Positions 1 to 5,130 of a stretch of 5,130 nt of DNA are shown piece by piece. The stretch lies in NCBI GenBank assembly GCA_025964455.1, contig JAOPYU010000148.1:1-5130 (forward strand), in the 5' to 3' direction. The translations under genes were made by a program, and so were the position numbers. Below the pieces are notes generated by a model, which saw nothing but the letters and a program-made list of their open reading frames with translations, had not been told where the DNA came from and did no database searches. How positions within the stretch are numbered: the stretch's first letter is position 1; each line of letters starts with the position of its first letter. Source of the stretch: Thermoleophilia bacterium (GTDB lineage Bacteria; Actinomycetota; Thermoleophilia; Gaiellales; SKUG01).

Positions 1-375
1 CGCGCAGGCGTGGGCCGGGCCGCGGCCGGCGCCGCGGGAGAGCAGACCGGGCCGGCCCTCGAGCCCTCGCCGCGTGCGCGCACGCTCTACGTGCGCGGGT
101 TCTTCACCAACCTGCTCAACGTCAAGATCGCGCTGTTCTACATCGCCTTCCTGCCGCAGTTCGCCCCCGCGGGGGACGACTTCGTGCTGGCGTCGCTCGG
201 GTTGGCGCTCGTCCAGGCCCTCGTGGGATTCCTGTGGCTGATCAGCTACGCCGCGCTCGTCGCGCGCGCCGGACACGCGCTCGGCACCAGCCCGCGGGCG
301 AAGGCCTGGCTCGAGGGAACGACGGGCGCTGCCCTCGTCGGATTCGGCGTGCGGCTCGCCAGCGCCTCGCGCTAG
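1..375 (+). CDS. LysE/RhtB-family amino-acid exporter, C-terminal part (5' end outside window)
   Basis: The frame is open from base 1 and ends at a TAG at 373-375, giving 124 visible residues. Family members are about 200-210 residues, so roughly the first 80-90 residues lie upstream. LysE/RhtB proteins are inner-membrane exporters of amino acids such as lysine, arginine, homoserine or threonine; the substrate cannot be read here. Seen in sequence: a hydrophilic, Ala/Gly/Pro-rich stretch (about visible residues 1-27), matching the loop before the second half of the protein, then the family segment with FTNLLNVK at about 35-42 and LPQF at 51-54. Hydrophobic spans lie at about 42-50, 61-86 and 107-120, and a conserved-looking basic loop (SPRAKAWLEG) precedes the last span. 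The family's usual NPK motif reads NVK here (Val codon at 121-123). A GTG at position 10 is probably internal. The stop lies 2 bp from the stop of the minus-strand peptidase gene. Confidence 0.85.
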   Translation, partial: RAGVGRAAAGAAGEQTGPALEPSPRARTLYVRGFFTNLLNVKIALFYIAFLPQFAPAGDDFVLASLGLALVQALVGFLWLISYAALVARAGHALGTSPRAKAWLEGTTGAALVGFGVRLASASR

Positions 376-377
376 GG

Positions 378-1274
378 TCAGGCGCGCAGCGCGGCGGCGA
401 GTCCGGTGCGCGCCAGCGCGACGTCGGCCGCCGCGTTCAGTGCGGGGTCATTGAGCTGCGCGGCCCCCCGACGGATCGCCTCGGCGAGCGATCGCCAGGA
501 TCCACCCTGCTGCCAGGCGGCCCGGTCACGGATGACGAGCCACAGCAGCTGCTCGGCGCGCTCGCGACCGACCTGGTCGCGCAACGCGATGAAGGTCGCG
601 GTCACGACGCCGCCAGCAGCGTGTTCCTCCACGCCGGCGCGCGTCGCGGCGGCGTAGTCGGTCACGACGTGGCCGAGCGTCTTCACGCCAGAGCGCGCGC
701 TGCCGACGTCACGGATCGCGCCACGGGGGCGTCCCGCAGCATCGCGTACGAAGAAGTCCTCACCGAGCAGGTCGTCTCCGGTCGCGAGGATGGCGGCTGC
801 ATCAGCGATGCCCTCGAGGATCCCCGCGTGCGGCGTGGCGCCTTCGGGCATGGTCGCGAACTGCACGACGTGGACCAGCTCGTGCACGGCGGCATCCACG
901 GTGAGCAGCGCGTCGGCGCGCGCCGGCACGCTGCTGCGTCCTGCGAGGGCGTTGCGCGTACCCACGGAGACGGTGCCGACCGTCGCCCAGGGGCCGCGCT
1001 TGGACGCGTCGCCGTCGCGCAGCACGAGCGTCACGCCCGTGCCTGCGTCGTCGATCCCGGCGAGCTGTGCGCGCTCGCGAAGCAGCTCCACGGCGCGGAC
1101 CAGGGCCCGGATCGCAGCGCGCTCAGCCGCGGTGAGCCGACGATCGCGCAGCGCCGCGGCGGCAGAGCCGACCGCGGTGCGTCGACCACCCGGGCCGGCG
1201 ATCGCCACCTGCACGCGCTCGGCGTCCACCGCGGCGAGCGGCAGTCGAGGCGTGGATATGGGCGAGACGGACAT
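378..1274 (-). CDS. Thermolysin-like (M4-type) zinc metallopeptidase, no signal peptide
   Basis: A 298-residue protein, about the size of mature thermolysin (316 residues). Seen motifs: HELVH at 131-135 (two His zinc ligands and the Glu base); GILEGIAD at 151-158, where E154 fits the third ligand and D158 the Asp four residues on (thermolysin GAINEAISD); AIRD at 186-189, where R188 fits thermolysin Arg203; and EEHAAGG at 216-222, where H218 fits catalytic His231. The His135-His218 spacing is 83, against 85 in thermolysin. A helix at about 48-72 followed by GIDDAGTGVTL resembles the N-terminal half of the M4 domain, and RNAL (107-110) may be the substrate-binding edge strand. The usual HxNSG reads HAAGG, and no propeptide or signal peptide is visible, so a cytosolic enzyme is inferred. 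The ATG at 1274 is preferred; a GTG at 1337 would add 21 Arg-rich residues and overlap the divergent ABC gene region. An AGGAG sits 16 nt upstream, longer than usual. Activity and substrate are unknown. Confidence 0.8.
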   Translation of the reverse strand: MSVSPISTPRLPLAAVDAERVQVAIAGPGGRRTAVGSAAAALRDRRLTAAERAAIRALVRAVELLRERAQLAGIDDAGTGVTLVLRDGDASKRGPWATVGTVSVGTRNALAGRSSVPARADALLTVDAAVHELVHVVQFATMPEGATPHAGILEGIADAAAILATGDDLLGEDFFVRDAAGRPRGAIRDVGSARSGVKTLGHVVTDYAAATRAGVEEHAAGGVVTATFIALRDQVGRERAEQLLWLVIRDRAAWQQGGSWRSLAEAIRRGAAQLNDPALNAAADVALARTGLAAALRA

Positions 1275-1328
1275 GGTCCGTCTGCATCGGCTCCTGCGCG
1301 CGCTCGCGTGACGGCCGTTGTTGCGTGC

Positions 1329-1359
1329 TCGACACACTGCACGACGCCACCTGTACGCT
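1329..1359 (+). promoter_or_regulatory. Possible promoter for the ABC exporter operon (leaderless start)
   Basis: In the 95-bp divergent spacer, TCGACA (1329-1334) resembles the -35 consensus TTGACA with one mismatch, and TACGCT (1354-1359) fits the TAnnnT pattern of actinobacterial -10 boxes. The 19-bp spacing is at the long end. A start about 7 bases after the -10 box would fall at 1365-1370, at or just before the ATG of the ATPase gene. That ATG has only a C-rich stretch in front of it and no Shine-Dalgarno, which fits a leaderless transcript. In this GC-rich DNA such matches arise easily by chance, so this is a weak prediction. No convincing promoter was seen for the minus-strand gene. 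Confidence 0.3.
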
Positions 1360-1369
1360 GCACGCCCCC

Positions 1370-2401
1370 ATGTCGAGCACCTCCTCAGACACCGTCATCG
1401 AGGCGCGCGACGTCGCGCGCACCTTCCACGTCCCTGTCCGCGAGCCGGGCCTCGGCGCGTCGCTGCGCGCCGTGGTGCGCCGGCGAACGCGCGCGGTGCA
1501 CGCCGTGGACGAGGTCTCCTTCACGATCGGGCGCGGCGAGGTCGTGGGCTTCCTGGGCCCCAACGGCGCCGGCAAGACGACCACGCTCAAGATGCTGAGC
1601 GGGCTGCTGCACCCGAGTGCGGGCAGCGTGCGGGTGCTCGGCGTCGATCCGGCGGCGCGCTCACACGACTTCCTGCGACGCATCTCGCTCGTGATGGGCC
1701 AGCGCCAGCAGCTCGCCTGGGACATCCCGGCGCATGATTCCTTCGAGATGCTCCGCGTCGTCTACGACGTGCCGAAGGCCGAGTACCGCGAGCAGCTCGA
1801 CGAGCTCGTGGCACTGCTGGAGCTCGAGACGATCATGGACAAGCCGGTGCGCCAGCTGTCGCTCGGTGAGCGGATGAAGTGCGAGCTCGCGGCGGCCCTC
1901 ATCCACCGCCCCGACGTGCTGTTCCTCGATGAGCCGACGCTCGGCCTCGACGTGCAGGCGCAGCGCCGCGTGCGCGAGTTCATCGGTCGCTACGCCGCGC
2001 GCACGGGCGCGACCGTGCTCCTCACGAGCCACTACATGGCTGACATCGAGGCGCTCACCGCGCGCGTCGTCGTCATCCACCACGGGCGCCTGCAGTTCGA
2101 TGGGGCGCTGCGCGAGCTGGCCACGCGCACCAGCGACCGCAAGCTCGTCACCGTCACGTTCTCCCCGGACAGCGCCGCGGCGTGCGACGAATCGATCGCG
2201 CGCGCACAGGCCGAGACCTGCGGCGACGTGGTGGACGTCGACGGGGCCGAGTGCGTCGTGGAGGTGCCGCGCGCCGAGGTGCGCGAGCGCATGTCGGCGC
2301 TCCTCGACCTGCCAGGCGTGATCGACTTCACGGTGGAGGACGAGCCGATCGAACGCGTCATGGAGCGCGTCTTCGCGACCCCGGCGAGCGACGAGCGGTG
2401 A
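1370..2401 (+). CDS. ABC-2-type exporter ATP-binding protein (COG4586-like)
   Basis: A 343-residue cytoplasmic ATPase that should power the two permeases encoded next. All nucleotide-binding motifs are present: Walker A GPNGAGKT (63-70), Q-loop Q111, ABC signature LSLGE (163-167), Walker B VLFLDEPT (183-190, catalytic E188), D-loop LGLD (191-194) and H-loop H221. An insert of about 25 residues between the first two strands (about 20-43, basic at RAVVRRRTR) is typical of the COG4586 branch of ABC-2 ATPases rather than of plain NatA/DrrA types. After about residue 250 there is a C-terminal accessory domain of about 90 residues, as in other drug-exporter ATPases. The ATG at 1370 is chosen because family homology starts just after it; an in-frame GTG at 1325 would add 15 residues unlike the family. 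No Shine-Dalgarno is visible. The stop overlaps the next gene's GTG (GTGA). The transported substrate cannot be told from this subunit. Confidence 0.92.
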   Translation: MSSTSSDTVIEARDVARTFHVPVREPGLGASLRAVVRRRTRAVHAVDEVSFTIGRGEVVGFLGPNGAGKTTTLKMLSGLLHPSAGSVRVLGVDPAARSHDFLRRISLVMGQRQQLAWDIPAHDSFEMLRVVYDVPKAEYREQLDELVALLELETIMDKPVRQLSLGERMKCELAAALIHRPDVLFLDEPTLGLDVQAQRRVREFIGRYAARTGATVLLTSHYMADIEALTARVVVIHHGRLQFDGALRELATRTSDRKLVTVTFSPDSAAACDESIARAQAETCGDVVDVDGAECVVEVPRAEVRERMSALLDLPGVIDFTVEDEPIERVMERVFATPASDER

Positions 2402-3222
2402 CCCCGGCGCTCGCTTCGGTGCGCCAGACCACGCGCGGCGTCGGGGCCGCGGTCCGGCTCAACCTGCTCGTCGCGGCGCAGTACCGCGCCAACATGGCGG
2501 TCTGGTCGGTGGCGAGCCTGCTGCAGATCGTGGTGTACCTGTCGGTGTGGCGCGCGGTCGCTGAAGCGGGTGGCGGCACGACCGGCGGCTACGACGCGGG
2601 GAGCTTCGCGGGCTACTTCCTCGTGCTCATCGTCGTGCGCGAGCTGACGATGACCTGGATGCCGTGGGAGTTCCCGGGCTACGTGCGCAAGGGCTCGCTC
2701 GCGCCGCTCATGCTCCGGCCGCTCCACCCGATCGCCTACATCGGCTCGGGGATGGTCGCCTACCGGCTCCAGAGCATGGCGATGACGATCCCGGCCGCTG
2801 CCGTGCTCTTCATAGGTTTCGATGCGACCATCGATTCCGGACTCGGTGCGCTCGCCGCGGCGGTCGTCATCCTGCCGCTCGCGAGCGCCGTGCGGTTCCT
2901 CGCCGATTCACTCCTCGCGCTGACGTCGATGTGGCTGGTTCGCATCGATGGGATCCGCGGCATCTACTACCTGCTGCTGCTCCTGCTCGGCGGGCAGTTC
3001 GCGCCGCTCGCCGTGCTCCCGGAGTGGCTGCAGGCGGTCGCCAAGGCGCTCCCGTTCTACTGGACCCTCGGTTATCCCACCGAGCTGCTCGTCGGCCGGG
3101 CCGATGTCGCCGACGCCTGGATCGGTGCGGCGGTGCTCGGCGCCTGGACGCTCGGGCTGTTCGCCGCCCTGCGCCCCACTTGGCGCGCCGGGGCACGGGC
3201 CTTCGAGGCGGTGGGCTCATGA
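2398..3222 (+). CDS. ABC-2-type exporter permease 1 (PF06182-like, COG4587/COG3694 type)
   Basis: A 274-residue integral membrane protein, one of two permease halves of the exporter. The start is a GTG whose last two bases belong to the TGA of the ATPase gene (GTGA), so translation is probably coupled; no strong Shine-Dalgarno is seen. About six hydrophobic spans can be drawn at roughly 33-54, 68-87, 118-141, 146-166, 180-200 and 238-258. Family signatures seen: a short cytoplasmic N-terminus ending in QYRANMAVW, the loop VRKGSLAPLMLRPLHPI (96-112), and GYPTELLVGR (225-234) before the last span. These fit the ABC-2 family PF06182, formerly a domain of unknown function, whose members occur as two different permeases with one ATPase. 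The Synechocystis Slr1174-Slr0610-Slr1901 exporter of methyl viologen belongs to this family, but sharing the family does not establish the same substrate. Confidence 0.88.
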   Translation: MTPALASVRQTTRGVGAAVRLNLLVAAQYRANMAVWSVASLLQIVVYLSVWRAVAEAGGGTTGGYDAGSFAGYFLVLIVVRELTMTWMPWEFPGYVRKGSLAPLMLRPLHPIAYIGSGMVAYRLQSMAMTIPAAAVLFIGFDATIDSGLGALAAAVVILPLASAVRFLADSLLALTSMWLVRIDGIRGIYYLLLLLLGGQFAPLAVLPEWLQAVAKALPFYWTLGYPTELLVGRADVADAWIGAAVLGAWTLGLFAALRPTWRAGARAFEAVGS

Positions 3223-4028
3223 TCGGCGGCCATGAAGCCCGTGTCATCGGTTCACATGCGAAGGTCGCGGCGAGCGTCGAGCTGCAGTACCGCTCCAACT
3301 TCTGGATCTACCTGGTCAACGCCCTGGTCACCCTCGGGCTGTCACTGTCGAGCATCGCGCTGGTGTACCGCCACGTCGACCAGGTCGGCGGGTGGAGCTC
3401 CGACGACCTGCTCGTGGTGGTCGGCGTGTTCTTCGCCCTCGGTGCGATCGTCAACGGCGTCGTGCACTCGTCGATGTCGAAGCTGGTCGCGGACATCCGC
3501 CACGGCGACTTCGACTACCGGCTGCTCAAGCCGGTCGATGCCCAGCTGGTCGCGCTCGCGCAGCAGCCCGAGCCCTGGCGCGTGCTGGACCTGGTCGTCG
3601 GGGCGCTCGTGGTCGCAGTCGGCATCGGGCGCGGCGGGTTCGAGCAGTTCGGCGCCGGTGGGCTGGCCGGAGCGCTCGCCGCAGCCGGCGTGATGTTCCT
3701 GTGTTCGGTCACCATCGTCGCGTCGTTCTGGGCGCTGCTCGCGAGCATGACCTTCTGGACCGTGCAGGGCGAGGGCATCCTCTGGGCGCTCGACGACATG
3801 TACGACCACCTGCGCTGGCCGATCACGATCTTTCCCGACGGCTTGCGCCTCGCGCTCTCGACGATCTTCCCTGCGGGGCTGGCCGTGACGGTGCCCGCGC
3901 TGGCTCTGACAGGTCGCCTCGATGCGACGGCCGCAGCATCCGCCGTGGCGATGGCGGCCGGGCTCGCCGCCGCGGCGCGCCTCGTCTGGCGCGTGGCGGT
4001 CCGCCGGTACGAGGGCGCCTCGGCCTGA
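3219..4028 (+). CDS. ABC-2-type exporter permease 2 (PF06182-like)
   Basis: A 269-residue integral membrane protein, the second permease half. The ATG overlaps the TGA of permease 1 (ATGA); a GAGG at 3205-3208, 10 nt upstream, can serve as ribosome-binding site. Hydrophobic spans lie at about 28-50, 64-84, 122-139, 147-178, 212-230 and 236-257. It carries the same loop signature as permease 1 in diverged form, RHGDFDYRLLKPVDAQL (94-110), plus the family's late motif WPITIFP (200-206) followed by IFPAGLAVTVPALALTGR (216-233). The two permeases are only distantly alike apart from this loop and the shared topology, so a heterodimer is the likely state, as in other systems of this family. The next gene begins 40 bp downstream on the same strand. 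Substrate unknown; export of a hydrophobic or cationic compound is a family-level guess. Confidence 0.88.
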   Translation: MIGGHEARVIGSHAKVAASVELQYRSNFWIYLVNALVTLGLSLSSIALVYRHVDQVGGWSSDDLLVVVGVFFALGAIVNGVVHSSMSKLVADIRHGDFDYRLLKPVDAQLVALAQQPEPWRVLDLVVGALVVAVGIGRGGFEQFGAGGLAGALAAAGVMFLCSVTIVASFWALLASMTFWTVQGEGILWALDDMYDHLRWPITIFPDGLRLALSTIFPAGLAVTVPALALTGRLDATAAASAVAMAAGLAAAARLVWRVAVRRYEGASA

Positions 4029-4068
4029 TCGAGGCGTGCCGAGCGCGCCGCGTGGGCACACGGCTCCC

Positions 4069-4608
4069 ATGCCTGCTGCGACCCCCGGCGACGACGCACC
4101 CCTGGACGACTTCTTCCAATCCGCCGACGCGGCGGCGGACGGACCGTCGGGCCCCGAAGGTCCGGCGACGCCGCGCGCGCTGCCGCCGCGGCTCGGCCTG
4201 CTGGAGCCGTTGTCCGACGAGGAGTTCGACGCCGTCGCGCGCGCTGCCAAGCTCGCGTTCCCCGAGGCCGAGGTGGAGGTGTTCGCCCAGGGCTCCGAAG
4301 CCGACCGCTTCTACATCCTGGTCGAGGGGATGGTGGAGGTCGTGCGGGACGGCGAGCTGCTCGCGACGCTCGGCCCCGGCTCGTTCTTCGGCGAGAGCTC
4401 GCTGCTCGTCGGTGGTCGACGTTCGGCGACGATCCGCACGGTCACCTCGAGCGCGCTGTGGTCGGTCAGCTACGAGGCGTTCCGCGGCGCCGTCTCACAC
4501 CACCTGCTCGCCGACGAGCTCGCCGGGCACGAGGTGCGCGCCCGCATCGACTCGACACCCGAGCACGCGTTCGGCTCCCCCGACGACAGCCCCCGCTCCG
4601 ACCCCTGA
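4069..4608 (+). CDS. Stand-alone cyclic-nucleotide-binding-domain protein
   Basis: A 179-residue soluble protein with a single cyclic-nucleotide-binding (CNB) domain at about 41-148. Order: an acidic, Pro/Ala-rich N-terminus (1-40, probably disordered), a helix (48-61), then the beta-roll with FAQGSEADRFYILVEGMVEV (72-91) and the phosphate-binding cassette FFGESSLLVGGRRSATIRT (106-124). E109 and R118 occupy the positions that bind the ribose hydroxyl and phosphate in CAP and PKA, so binding of cAMP, cGMP or a similar ligand is plausible. No helix-turn-helix, kinase, cyclase or channel domain follows; only about 30 polar residues remain, so it is not a CRP-type transcription factor. The ATG at 4069 is the first good start after the permease stop, 40 bp upstream, but it has no clear Shine-Dalgarno. 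It may be co-transcribed with the exporter and modulate it or another partner; this is inferred from position only. A degenerate domain that no longer binds ligand cannot be excluded. Confidence 0.85.
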   Translation: MPAATPGDDAPLDDFFQSADAAADGPSGPEGPATPRALPPRLGLLEPLSDEEFDAVARAAKLAFPEAEVEVFAQGSEADRFYILVEGMVEVVRDGELLATLGPGSFFGESSLLVGGRRSATIRTVTSSALWSVSYEAFRGAVSHHLLADELAGHEVRARIDSTPEHAFGSPDDSPRSDP

Positions 4609-4624
4609 TTCGCCCCCGAGAGAA

Positions 4625-4674
4625 TCTGGTGACGTTGTTGGCGGAATCCGGTACCAACGTCACCAAATTTGTTT
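4625..4674 (+). terminator. Strong inverted repeat with T-rich tail, probable operon terminator
   Basis: A 43-bp interrupted palindrome at 4625-4667 has two 20-nt arms matching at 16 of 20 positions around the centre AAT (4645-4647). The core is a perfect 11-bp pair, TGGTGACGTTG (4627-4637) with CAACGTCACCA (4655-4665), and the tip adds CGG pairing with CCG. It begins 16 bp after the stop of the CNB gene and is followed by TTTGTTT (4668-4674), which fits an intrinsic terminator for the upstream operon. The T-run is interrupted by a G and the stem is less GC-rich than its surroundings, so an operator for the following gene, bound by a dimeric regulator, is a real alternative. Confidence 0.55.
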
Positions 4675-4772
4675 CGGAGGGCCAGCGGATGGGGCCACGG
4701 CGGCGGCCGGGTGCGGCCAGCCGGCGTCCCGTTCTGGAACGCGGCGAACCGGCAGCGCGAGGAGTGGGCACG
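4675..4772 (+). other. Rest of the intergenic region before the right-edge gene
   Basis: Together with the palindrome, this makes a 164-bp non-coding stretch (4609-4772). It is very G/C-rich and can form short alternative stems, such as GCCGG with CCGGC around 4706-4727 and CGTTC with GAACG around 4730-4741. I compared it by eye with the conserved cores of cobalamin, c-di-AMP (ydaO), glycine and c-di-GMP riboswitches and saw no match. No clear -35/-10 pair was found, although the promoter of the next gene presumably lies here or over the palindrome. Confidence 0.4.
4760..4764 (+). promoter_or_regulatory. Ribosome-binding site AGGAG for the right-edge gene
   Basis: AGGAG lies 8 nt before the ATG at 4773, an ideal distance. 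It decides the start: the in-frame GTG at 4764 overlaps the AGGAG and would leave no room for it. It is the clearest Shine-Dalgarno in the window. Confidence 0.7.
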
Positions 4773-5130
4773 ATGACCGGTCCCTCGCGCCCCACCCCCC
4801 CGTCGGCACTCGACGGCTATCGCAGGCTCGCCCGCACCCGCGGCGCGGCCACTGCTGAACCCGTCGGCCTGCTCGGCGACGGTGCGGCTGCGCGCCGCGC
4901 GCGGCGACCACGCATCGGCGCTCGGGCGGTCGGTACGGCTCGCCTGGTCGCCTTCACCGCCGTCCTCGTGCTGATCGTCGCCACCTCCGTCGGACTGGCG
5001 AGCGCCGACACCGAGCGCGAGGCCGCCCCGACGCGCCGCGCGGCATCGACCGACGCCCCTGCCGCGTCGACGTCGACGCACCGTGCCTCCAGCACGCTGC
5101 GGACCGTGGAGACGAGCACGGCCGCACCGG
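4773..5130 (+). CDS. Single-span membrane protein with Ser/Thr/Pro-rich outer segment, N-terminal part (3' end outside window)
   Basis: The visible 119 residues run off the window without a stop. Layout: a basic cytoplasmic N-terminus (about 1-56, with the Arg cluster RRARRPR at 41-47), one hydrophobic span at about 57-77 (core VAFTAVLVLIVATSVGLAS), then a low-complexity Ala/Ser/Thr/Pro segment from about 78 onward that looks like a flexible linker outside the membrane. The span could be a membrane anchor or an unusually late, uncleaved or cleaved signal sequence; an ASA/D junction at about 76-79 could suit signal peptidase. This layout is common in actinobacterial cell-wall and peptidoglycan-associated proteins whose functional domain follows the linker, but that domain is not visible, so I assign no function. 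The gene has its own Shine-Dalgarno and lies beyond the probable terminator, so it is likely a separate transcription unit from the exporter operon. Confidence 0.65.
   Translation, partial: MTGPSRPTPPSALDGYRRLARTRGAATAEPVGLLGDGAAARRARRPRIGARAVGTARLVAFTAVLVLIVATSVGLASADTEREAAPTRRAASTDAPAASTSTHRASSTLRTVETSTAAP

Noticed and set aside
20..37. Short GC palindrome (7-nt arms CCGCGGC / GCCGCGG)
   Set aside because: It lies inside the exporter coding sequence, and G/C-only palindromes of this size are expected by chance at this composition.
234..1598. Long plus-strand open frame of 454 codons across the peptidase gene
   Set aside because: It is antisense to the peptidase and has an Arg/Ala/His-rich composition typical of shadow frames in GC-rich DNA. 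The minus strand shows coherent M4 motifs.
3342..4250. Minus-strand open frame of 302 codons opposite permease 2
   Set aside because: Its His/Glu/Arg-rich composition mirrors hydrophobic codons of the permease on the other strand, so it is a shadow frame.
4069..4608. CRP/FNR-type transcription regulator
   Set aside because: The CNB domain is clear, but the protein ends about 30 residues after it with no helix-turn-helix.
4609..4772. Possible riboswitch upstream of the right-edge gene
   Set aside because: A long structured leader before a membrane or cell-wall-type gene suggested one, but no conserved core of a known class was found by eye. A covariance-model search against Rfam would be decisive.
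3392..4858. Long plus-strand open frame of 488 codons across permease 2, the CNB gene and the intergenic palindrome
   Set aside because: The translation is Arg/Pro/Ser low-complexity with no family resemblance and overlaps two recognisable genes in another frame.

Overview
The window is very GC-rich (about 70% or more by eye), with strong G/C third-position bias, GTG starts, overlapping stop/start junctions and at least one gene that looks leaderless. This fits a high-GC Gram-positive bacterium (Actinomycetota). That placement is an inference from composition and gene style, because no phylogenetic marker is present.

Layout from left to right: (1) The 3' part of a LysE/RhtB-type amino-acid exporter gene, cut by the window's left edge, ends at 375. 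(2) Two bases further on, in tail-to-tail orientation, is a minus-strand gene (378-1274) for a compact zinc metallopeptidase. It has the full thermolysin (M4) motif order: HELVH, then E19 residues later with D four further on, then the RD motif and a downstream catalytic-type His. It has no visible signal peptide or propeptide. (3) A 95-bp divergent spacer leads into a plus-strand operon. This encodes an ABC ATPase (1370-2401) and two ABC-2-type permeases (2398-3222 and 3219-4028), joined by GTGA and ATGA overlaps. They match the family of 'uncharacterized ABC-2' exporters with two different permeases (COG4586/COG4587/COG3694, PF06182), whose best-known relative is a cyanobacterial viologen exporter. 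(4) After a 40-bp gap comes a small protein (4069-4608) consisting of one cyclic-nucleotide-binding domain with its phosphate-binding cassette intact and no DNA-binding domain. (5) A 43-bp imperfect palindrome ending in a T-rich run begins 16 bp after that gene and probably terminates the operon. (6) After a 164-bp intergenic region, a new gene starts at 4773 with a good Shine-Dalgarno. Its visible part encodes a single-span membrane protein with a Ser/Thr/Ala/Pro-rich outer segment, and it runs off the right edge.

The three ABC genes should form one exporter: an ATPase dimer driving a heterodimer of two related permeases. The cyclic-nucleotide-binding protein may be co-transcribed and could act as a sensory or regulatory partner, but this rests only on position. 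The protease gene is divergent from the operon and need not be functionally related. Nothing here looks like a mobile element, CRISPR array or structural RNA gene. The points most worth a second look are the unsecreted thermolysin-like enzyme, the pairing of a cyclic-nucleotide-binding protein with this exporter, and the strong palindrome at 4625-4667.
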